Part shown: positions 58,574-64,000 of the stretch, piece after piece | How positions within the stretch are numbered: the first letter of the stretch is position 1 | How the letters are laid out: every line of letters starts with the position of its first letter | Assembly (NCBI RefSeq): GCF_019448235.1 | Contig: NZ_CP080409.1 | Location: forward strand, 2,170,001-2,234,000 | Direction of reading: 5' to 3' | Origin: Nocardioides panacisoli | GTDB lineage: Bacteria; Actinomycetota; Actinomycetes; Propionibacteriales; Nocardioidaceae | Length of the DNA stretch: 64,000 bases | Made by a program: the position numbers and the translations under genes | The notes under the pieces: generated by a model | What the model saw: only the letters and a program-made list of their open reading frames with translations | Told to the model about the DNA's origin: nothing | Database searches by the model: none

Positions 58574-59485
58574 TCAGAAGGTCTCGCCGGTGAGCCGCTC
58601 GTAGGCCTCGACGTACTGCGCCCGGGTGTGGGCCACCACCTCCGGCGGCAGCGACGGCGGCGCCTCACCCGAGGCGCGGTCCCAGCCGGACTCGGCCGAC
58701 AGCGCCCAGTTGCGCACGATCTGCTTGTCGTACGACGGCTGGGCGCGGCCGGGCTGCCACTGGTCGGCCGGCCAGTAGCGCGAGGAGTCCGGGGTCAGCA
58801 CCTCGTCGGCCAGCACGATCGCACCCGACTCCCCCGGCGCCAGGCCGAACTCGAGCTTGGTGTCGGCGAGGATGATGCCGCGGTCGCGGGCCATCTCCTC
58901 GGCACGCCGGTAGACCGACAGCGTCAGGTCGCGCAGCCGGTCGGCGACCTCGCGCCCGACGGTGGCGACGACGGCGTCGAAGTCGACGTTCTCGTCGTGG
59001 TCGCCGAGCTCGGCCTTGGTCGCGGGCGTGAAGATCGGCCCGGGCAGCCGACTGCCGTCCTCCAGCCCGTCCGGCAGCGGGTTGCCGCACACCTCGCCCG
59101 TGGCGCGGTAGTCCGACAGCCCCGAGCCGGTCAGGTAGCCGCGAGCGACGCACTCCACCGGATACATGTCCAGCCGCTCGCAGATCACCGCGCGGCCGCG
59201 CACGGCCTCGGGTACGTCGGCGTCCGCGGCGGAGAGGACGTGGTGCGGCACCAGGTCGGCGAGCTGGTCGAACCACCACAGCGACATCCGCGTCAGGATC
59301 TCGCCCTTGTCGGGGATCGTGGTGTCGAGCACGAAGTCGAAGATCGACAACCGGTCGCTGGCCACCATCAGCAGGTGGCCGGCGTACGCGCCCTCGGTCA
59401 TCTCGTAGAGGTCGCGCACCTTGCCCGAGTGCAGGTGGCGGGCGCCGGGCAGGTCCGGTGCGGGAGGGATGTTGGGCATCGACAC
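58574..59485 (-). CDS. purC: Phosphoribosylaminoimidazole-succinocarboxamide synthase
   Basis: A 303-residue PurC, joining CAIR and aspartate in purine synthesis. HLHSGKVRDLYEM, LMVASDRLSIFDFVLDTTIPDKGEILTRMSLWWFD, PVECVARGYLTGSGLSDYRATGEVCG and ILADTKLEFGLAPGE are family marks. The GTG at 59485 is six bases after TACGCT (leaderless pattern); an ATG two codons later is the alternative. It extends the pur cluster toward purSQ, with the acyl-CoA ligase between. Confidence 0.96.
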   Translation of the reverse strand: MSMPNIPPAPDLPGARHLHSGKVRDLYEMTEGAYAGHLLMVASDRLSIFDFVLDTTIPDKGEILTRMSLWWFDQLADLVPHHVLSAADADVPEAVRGRAVICERLDMYPVECVARGYLTGSGLSDYRATGEVCGNPLPDGLEDGSRLPGPIFTPATKAELGDHDENVDFDAVVATVGREVADRLRDLTLSVYRRAEEMARDRGIILADTKLEFGLAPGESGAIVLADEVLTPDSSRYWPADQWQPGRAQPSYDKQIVRNWALSAESGWDRASGEAPPSLPPEVVAHTRAQYVEAYERLTGETF

Positions 59486-59557
59486 GCCCACAGCGTAGAG
59501 CCCGCTCAGGCGGGGGGCGGCGGCGGACAGTGTCGGGCCGAGTGGCATGGTGAGGCC

Positions 59558-60175
59558 ATGCCGGAGTCCGCAGATGAGGTCTACGCCCGGATCCAGGAGA
59601 CCGTCGGTCCGGACGGGCGCCTGCCGATGCCGCTGCAGAGCCAGTGGAACATCTTCCCGTGGGAGGTCGTCGACGGCGAGATCGTCCCGAAGGTCATCCC
59701 GCCGCCGGGCACGGAGGCGGTGCGCAAGGGCGACGACGACGCGCATCCGTTCGCGGAGGACGCCGAGGTCGACGCCGACCGGCTGGTCTGGGAGGACGAG
59801 CACTGGACGCTGAGCCACCCCGGCCGCCCGACCGGGCTGCCCGTCGTCCTCACCCTGACGCCGAAGGTGCGCGTCGACTCCGGCGTCCTCAGCGACGACC
59901 TCGCCTCGGAGATGGGGCGGATCATGAACCGTCTCGTGCGCATCATCGAGAACCTGCCGCACATCGGTCGGGTCCACGTGCACCGGTGGGGCGACTCGAC
60001 CTCGCACCTGCAGGTCTGGTTCTTCGCCCGCACCGAGGGCCTCACCAACGTCCTCGGCCCGCTGGCCACCGAGTGGAACCTGATGATCCCGCCCGGGTCG
60101 GAGAAGGTCTGGCGCGAGGACCTGCACACCATCGCGCTCAAGCTCGCCAACTGGGGCGGGGACGCACGCGCCTGA
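59558..60175 (+). CDS. Uncharacterised protein, possibly HIT-like
   Basis: A 205-residue soluble protein starting MPESADEVYARIQETVGPDG. The central part (VWEDEHWTLSHPGRPTGLPVVLTLTPKVRVD; LPHIGRVHVHRWGDSTSHLQVWFFAR) has several histidines in an H-x-H...H-L-x-V-W pattern reminiscent of HIT nucleotide hydrolases, but the canonical HxHxHxx triad is not present in that exact form. No firm function. It is followed 16 bases later by the MhuD gene. Confidence 0.6.
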   Translation: MPESADEVYARIQETVGPDGRLPMPLQSQWNIFPWEVVDGEIVPKVIPPPGTEAVRKGDDDAHPFAEDAEVDADRLVWEDEHWTLSHPGRPTGLPVVLTLTPKVRVDSGVLSDDLASEMGRIMNRLVRIIENLPHIGRVHVHRWGDSTSHLQVWFFARTEGLTNVLGPLATEWNLMIPPGSEKVWREDLHTIALKLANWGGDARA

Positions 60176-60191
60176 AGTCCGGGAGGACGCC

Positions 60192-60509
60192 ATGTCGGTC
60201 GTGAAGATCAACGCCATCCACGTGCCCGAGGGCGCCGGCGAGGAGCTGGAGAAGCGGTTCGCCGCCCGGGCCGGGAGCGTGGACAAGTCACCCGGGTTCC
60301 TCGGGTTCCAGCTGCTGCGCCCCACCGCCGGCGACGACCGCTACTTCGTGGTGACCCACTGGGCCGACGAGGAGTCGTTCGCCGCGTGGCGCGACGGTGA
60401 CGCCAAGGCCGCCCACGCCGACGCCCCGGGCGAGGAGCCCAAGAAGCCCGTCGCCACCGGTGCCGACCTGCTGGAGTTCGACGTCGTCCTGGACGTGAAG
60501 CCGGCCTGA
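60192..60509 (+). CDS. MhuD-type heme-degrading monooxygenase
   Basis: A 105-residue antibiotic-monooxygenase-fold protein very like mycobacterial MhuD: MSVVKINAIHVPEGAGEELEKRF, SPGFLGFQLLRP, DRYFVVTHWADEESFAAW and ATGADLLEFDVVLDV. The residues important in MhuD are conserved at the same numbers: Asn7, Trp66 and His75 (heme ligand). It would open heme to release iron inside the cell. A GGGAGGA site precedes the ATG. No heme importer is adjacent. Confidence 0.92.
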   Translation: MSVVKINAIHVPEGAGEELEKRFAARAGSVDKSPGFLGFQLLRPTAGDDRYFVVTHWADEESFAAWRDGDAKAAHADAPGEEPKKPVATGADLLEFDVVLDVKPA

Positions 60510-60514
60510 GGACC

Positions 60515-60587
60515 GCCGAGTCGGCGCGAACTCGGCTCGAAAACGGGCCGAGTCGGCGCGAACTCGTCGAGTTCACGCCGACTCGGC
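60515..60587. repeat. Intergenic palindromes (GAGTCGGCG family, copy B)
   Basis: A first unit GCCGAGTCGGCGCGAACTCGGC occupies 60515-60536. After ten bases a hairpin follows with 19-bp arms 60547-60565 and 60569-60587 around GTC, with one mismatch. The arrangement (two related units, one a long hairpin) mirrors the copy at 39227-39297. It lies between convergent genes. Confidence 0.85.
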
Positions 60588-60627
60588 GCTGTCGGTGGCT
60601 GGGTCAGCTCGACTCAGCCGGGGTGGA

Positions 60628-61893
60628 TCACTTCATCTCGTAGCACGGCGTCTCGGTGAACTCGTAGCTCTCCGCAGTGGGGCCGACGAACGGCTCCGCA
60701 GCGACCTTGAGCTTGGAGTCGGCCGCGGGGTCGACCGCGTTGAGCTGGGTCTCGCGGACCGCCTGGTCGTTGGGCTCGGCGGAGTAGTTGCCGGTGCCCT
60801 CGGGCAGGGTGCCCTCGCCGTCCACGCCGGTCAGGCTCTGCGCCGCCTCGTAGACGCCCTCGCGGGTGACGTCGTCGTTGGCGATCGCCTCCTCGAGAAT
60901 GGCCTTCATGACGTAGCCGCTGGCGTAGCCGATGGAGTACCAGTCGTTCGGGGCCATGTCACCGGCCGTCTCCCGCATCCGCTCCATGCCCGGGAAGTCG
61001 GCGTCCCAGACGGGGAACGACGTCGCCTGCATGTACATCGCCTCCAGCGCCGGGGCTGCCGGCGACTCCAGCAGGGCGGTGTTCCAGGTCGGGATCGAGC
61101 CCACGAACATGGTCTGGAACTTCTGCGCGGCCACGCCGCCGACCACCGTCGCCAGCTCCTGCGGCGTGGTCGCGACCAGCACCAGGTCCGGCTTGGCCTT
61201 GAGCACCGCACCGATCGCGGCGGACTGGTCGTCACCGGCGCCGACGGTGCCGGTCTCGATGGCGGTGAAGTCCAGTCCGTTCTCCTCGGCGGCGATGCGC
61301 GCGCCGACCATGGCGTCGTCGCCGTAGTCACCGGGCAGGTGCACCACGGCGACGCTCTTGGCGCCCTGCTCCGCGGCGTAGTCCACGACGTTCATGCCCT
61401 CGGCGCAGTAGCTGGTGCCGACCTGGATGGCGGCCTCGTCCCAGATCCAGTTCGAGCCGAGCGAGGCCGGACCGACGATCATGCTCTCGTCGGTGGCGTC
61501 GCCCAGGATCGCGTTGGTGTGCGCTGTGCCGAGCGACTGCGAGATCGCCAGCACGTCGTCCTTGATCTTGTTGAACGCGTCCGCGTGGGCGGTCACGTCG
61601 TAGCCGCTGTCCTCGACGTGGCTGGTGACGTCGACCTCCCAGCCACCCTCGAGGCCGCCCTCGGAGTTGATCTGCTCCCAGAACGCCGCCTGCCCGGCGG
61701 TGAACGGCTCGCCGACGCCGGCGAACGGTCCAGTCAGGTCGGTGATCGTGCCGAGCGCGATGGTGCCGCCCTCGCCGTCACCGTCGCTGACGCCGGCGTC
61801 GCCACCGTCGTCACCACGGCCACAGGCGGAGACCGCGAGGCTCATCGCCAGCACACCGGCCAGCGCGCTGGCCCTCATCTTGTTCCTTTTCAC
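60628..61893 (-). CDS. Branched-chain-type ABC transporter substrate-binding lipoprotein
   Basis: A 421-residue lipoprotein (lipobox SLAVSACG, Cys24), followed by an acidic Gly/Asp linker and a type I periplasmic-binding fold (LGTITDLTGPFAGVGEPFTAGQAAFWEQINSEGGL; LPGDYGDDAMVGARIAAEENG; MFVGSIPTWNTALL). This is the LivJ/LivK-like group, which binds amino acids, amides or aromatic acids. GTG at 61893 follows an AGGAGG site. It is the last gene of the liv-like operon in this reading direction. Confidence 0.92.
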   Translation of the reverse strand: MKRNKMRASALAGVLAMSLAVSACGRGDDGGDAGVSDGDGEGGTIALGTITDLTGPFAGVGEPFTAGQAAFWEQINSEGGLEGGWEVDVTSHVEDSGYDVTAHADAFNKIKDDVLAISQSLGTAHTNAILGDATDESMIVGPASLGSNWIWDEAAIQVGTSYCAEGMNVVDYAAEQGAKSVAVVHLPGDYGDDAMVGARIAAEENGLDFTAIETGTVGAGDDQSAAIGAVLKAKPDLVLVATTPQELATVVGGVAAQKFQTMFVGSIPTWNTALLESPAAPALEAMYMQATSFPVWDADFPGMERMRETAGDMAPNDWYSIGYASGYVMKAILEEAIANDDVTREGVYEAAQSLTGVDGEGTLPEGTGNYSAEPNDQAVRETQLNAVDPAADSKLKVAAEPFVGPTAESYEFTETPCYEMK

Positions 61894-61959
61894 AGTTCCT
61901 CCTGTGGTTGGTGGTGCAGTCCCCCTGCACACGGTTGGGGGTCGGTGGGATTCGTTCGG

Positions 61960-63066
61960 TCAGTAGGAGAAGGGGAAGCTCTTCCAGTAGATGCGGATGC
62001 GGTGCCAGATGCCGAAGAGGCCGCGCGGCTCGAAGAGCAGGAACGCGACGATCAGCACGCCGTACATCACCTCCTGGAACTGGAAGACGTTGGGCGACTC
62101 GCTCGCCGAGGTCGACAGGAACGGCACGAAGGCGGGCAGCTCCTCGGCGATCCGCGGCAGCATCGCGATGAGCATGGCCCCCATGATCGTCCCGGAGATC
62201 GTCGCCACGCCACCGATCAGCACGATCGCGATGAACTGGATCGACATCAGCAGCCCGAACTCCTCGGGGGTGAAGCTGCCGATCCCGGCGTAGAGCAGGG
62301 CACCGCAGACACCGGCGTAGAAGGAGGAGATGGTGAACGCGATGACCTTGTAACGGGTCAGGTTCACGCCCATCACGCCGGCCGCGACATCACGGTCGCG
62401 GATCGCCTGGAACGCGCGGCCGACGCGGGACCGGGCGATGTTGCGGGCGAGCACGCCGAAGATCACCAGCAGCACGAGACCGAACCAGAACAGCTTCTGC
62501 TCCTCGGTGAACGCGCCACCGTCGGTCAGGTTCATCCCGAACAACACCGGCTCGGCCGCGCCGCGGCTCTGCTCGGCACCACCGCTCATCTCACGGAATT
62601 CACGGAAGAAGTACTGCCCGATGAACACCAGGCCGAGGGTGACCACGGCCAGGTAGAGCCCGCGCAGTCGGGTGGCCAGCGGCGCCACGATCGCGCCGAA
62701 GACGGCAGCCACGGCGCCCGCACCGAGCAGCCACAGCGGGACGAACTCGATGCCGTAGCCCAGCCGGCGGGCGTCGGGGTCGCCGGAGATCACTGCGGCG
62801 GTGTAGGCACCGACGCCCACGAAGAAGGCGTGGCCCAGCGACACCTGGCCGGCGTACCCGGTGACCAGGTTCAACCCGATCGCACCGATCGCGAGCACCA
62901 GCCCGGTGTAGAGGATGGCCAGCAGGTCATCCGGGGTCATCAGCGGCAGCAGCGCGGCCACCACCAGGAGCACTGCCGTGCCCAGCGCCTTCGACCGGGT
63001 GTCGAACAGCGCCATGTCCTGCTTGTAGTCGGAGTAGAGCTCCGGACGTCCCCACGGTGGCCTCAT
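61960..63066 (-). CDS. LivM-type ABC transporter permease
   Basis: A 368-residue permease with an extended polar N-terminus (RPELYSDYKQDMALFDTRSK) and about nine to ten membrane segments. LAIGAIGLNLVTGYAGQVSLGHAFFVGVGAYTAAV and VGRAFQAIRDRDVAAGVMGVNLTRYKVIAFTISSFYAGVCGALL are LivM motifs. It has an extra loop (residues about 170-200, REMSGGAEQSRGAAEPVLFG). The ATG overlaps the LivH stop by four bases. Confidence 0.93.
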   Translation of the reverse strand: MRPPWGRPELYSDYKQDMALFDTRSKALGTAVLLVVAALLPLMTPDDLLAILYTGLVLAIGAIGLNLVTGYAGQVSLGHAFFVGVGAYTAAVISGDPDARRLGYGIEFVPLWLLGAGAVAAVFGAIVAPLATRLRGLYLAVVTLGLVFIGQYFFREFREMSGGAEQSRGAAEPVLFGMNLTDGGAFTEEQKLFWFGLVLLVIFGVLARNIARSRVGRAFQAIRDRDVAAGVMGVNLTRYKVIAFTISSFYAGVCGALLYAGIGSFTPEEFGLLMSIQFIAIVLIGGVATISGTIMGAMLIAMLPRIAEELPAFVPFLSTSASESPNVFQFQEVMYGVLIVAFLLFEPRGLFGIWHRIRIYWKSFPFSY

Positions 63067-63956
63067 ACCCGCTCCACCTCCTTGGTGCCGAAGAGTCCGT
63101 AGGGCCGCACCAGCAACACCACGAACATCACCAGGTAGGGCGTGATCAGGAACAGGTTGGTGTCCAGGAAGGGGAACCACTCGCGGTGGTAGTCACCCAC
63201 CACGCGCTGGACGACACCGATGATCAGCCCGCCGAGCACGGCACCCCCGAAGGAGTCCAGGCCGCCGAGGATGATCACCGGCAGCGCCGCCAGCGCGACC
63301 AGCCACAGGTTGCGGTCCATCGTGCCGCCGGTGTTGGAGGCGGCGAAGACGCCCGCGACGGTCGCCAGCGCCCCGGCCAGTCCCCAGGACACCGCGAAGA
63401 CCGCGCCCACGCTGACGCCCTGGGCCATCGCGGCCTCCTGGTCCAGCGCCGAGGCCCGCATCGCCAGGCCGATCGGGGTCCAGCGGAAGAACGCGAAGAG
63501 TGCGGCGACCAGCACGGCCGCCACGATGAACGCCGCGATGTGGCGCTCGTAGACGGTCACGCTGCCGATCGAGACGGTGGCGTTGCCCCACGGGTCGCCG
63601 ATCGGGCGCGGGTCGCGACCGATGAAGGCACCCGCGACGGTGCGGACGATGACGTCGATGCCGATGGTGATGATGGCGATGACGAAGACCGCCTTGCCCA
63701 CCATCGGGCGGATCGCGACCCGCTCGACGACCAGCGACACCCCGGCGATCGCGATCGCCGCGACGGGAACGGCGAGGAAGAAGCCGATCTCGGGCGCGAG
63801 GTAGGTCACCAGCAGCGCGCCGGCCATCATGAACGCCGGCTGGGCGAAGCTGATCACCCCCATCGCCTTGTAGATCATCACGAAGCCGACCGCGAGCAGG
63901 GCGTAGATGGAGCCCTGGCCCAGGCCGCCGGCGATGGAGCCGAGGAGGTCACTCAT
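63063..63956 (-). CDS. LivH-type ABC transporter permease
   Basis: A 297-residue permease with about eight membrane segments. GLGQGSIYALLAVGFVMIYKAMGVISFAQPAFMMAGALL, SALDQEAAMAQGVSVGAVFAVSWGLAGALATVAGVF and LPVIILGGLDSFGGAVLGGLIIGVVQR are LivH motifs. It pairs with LivM. It overlaps an upstream gene on the same strand by four bases; no ATPases (LivG/LivF) are visible before the window ends. Confidence 0.93.
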   Translation of the reverse strand: MSDLLGSIAGGLGQGSIYALLAVGFVMIYKAMGVISFAQPAFMMAGALLVTYLAPEIGFFLAVPVAAIAIAGVSLVVERVAIRPMVGKAVFVIAIITIGIDVIVRTVAGAFIGRDPRPIGDPWGNATVSIGSVTVYERHIAAFIVAAVLVAALFAFFRWTPIGLAMRASALDQEAAMAQGVSVGAVFAVSWGLAGALATVAGVFAASNTGGTMDRNLWLVALAALPVIILGGLDSFGGAVLGGLIIGVVQRVVGDYHREWFPFLDTNLFLITPYLVMFVVLLVRPYGLFGTKEVERV

Positions 63957-64000
63957 GCCCGACCTCCGGCGTACATCTCGGCGACCAGCTCGTGGTACCT
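63953..64000 (-). CDS. C-terminal end of an upstream gene (partial)
   Basis: Fifteen residues, RYHELVAEMYAGGRA, then TGA overlapping the LivH start by four bases (ATGA). The HELVAEMYAG ending resembles the last residues of AMP-binding acyl-CoA synthetases that accompany livHM-like operons, but this is too short to assign. It shows that the operon continues beyond the window. Confidence 0.55.
   Translation of the reverse strand, partial: RYHELVAEMYAGGRA

Noticed and set aside
60595..63102. An 835-codon plus-strand frame opposite the Liv-type genes
   Set aside because: The lipoprotein and permeases on the minus strand explain the region.

Overview
The window is ordinary chromosome from a high-GC actinobacterium, most likely a Nocardioides-like member of the Nocardioidaceae. 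The evidence is: GC-rich third codon positions throughout, a split purSQL-purF-purM cluster, DUF3073, a SepX/GlpR-type division protein next to a MoeA-like gene, GAF-ANTAR regulation, an MhuD heme oxygenase, and many genes with actinobacterial leaderless promoters (a TANNNT hexamer, 6-7 bases, then ATG or GTG). I see no insertion sequence, prophage, CRISPR array or rRNA. After start correction no gene-free stretch exceeds about 220 bases.

Layout. 1-5.2 kb: truncated AraC regulator, an iron (IdeR/DtxR) box, a four-gene siderophore importer and two small coupled genes. 5.2-9.7 kb: a stress-like block with a SigB/SigF-class sigma factor, a divergent CBS-domain gene with a SigB/SigF-type promoter, ectoine hydroxylase without ectABC, a FUSC transporter and a GAF-ANTAR regulator. 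9.8-13.6 kb: haloalkane dehalogenase, a cation/proton antiporter ending in a UBP zinc finger, and a membrane protein. 13.7-17.1 kb: a compact probable arsenical-response module in which two ArsO-like flavoproteins flank an ArsR-GNAT fusion. 17.1-22.8 kb: LapA-like protein, tRNA-Ala, then the sepX/glpR-rimJ-mog-moaC-moeA/glp-UGPase locus on the minus strand. 22.8-35.1 kb: folate salvage, penicillin acylase-like protein, CIRCE-controlled FmdB zinc ribbon, MscL, LCP protein, Fur/Zur regulator, NDH-2, paired CrcB fluoride channels and a small metallopeptidase. 35.2-35.6 kb: tRNA-Asp, tRNA-Glu and tRNA-Phe. 35.6-40.8 kb: propeller-like unknown protein, quinone-oxidoreductase-like protein, a proline-racemase-fold protein lacking both catalytic cysteines, and branched-chain amino acid dehydrogenase. 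40.9-59.5 kb: purM, purF, purL, purQ, purS and purC, interrupted by a dipeptidase, SCP2-like protein, lipoprotein, a regulated MFS exporter, a TetR-ABC exporter unit, a secreted DUF1906 cell-wall protein and an acyl-CoA ligase. 59.5-64 kb: small unknown gene, MhuD, and a branched-chain-type (Liv) ABC transporter operon running off the right edge.

Most notable: the palindrome inserted in frame in the moeA-like gene; the CIRCE element before fmdB; the antiporter-UBP fusion; the ArsR-GNAT/flavoprotein module; the Ser/Thr proline-racemase homologue; intergenic palindrome families; and face-to-face leaderless promoters between the UGPase and 5-FTHF cyclo-ligase genes. Nothing was searched against a database: family calls come from reading motifs and context.
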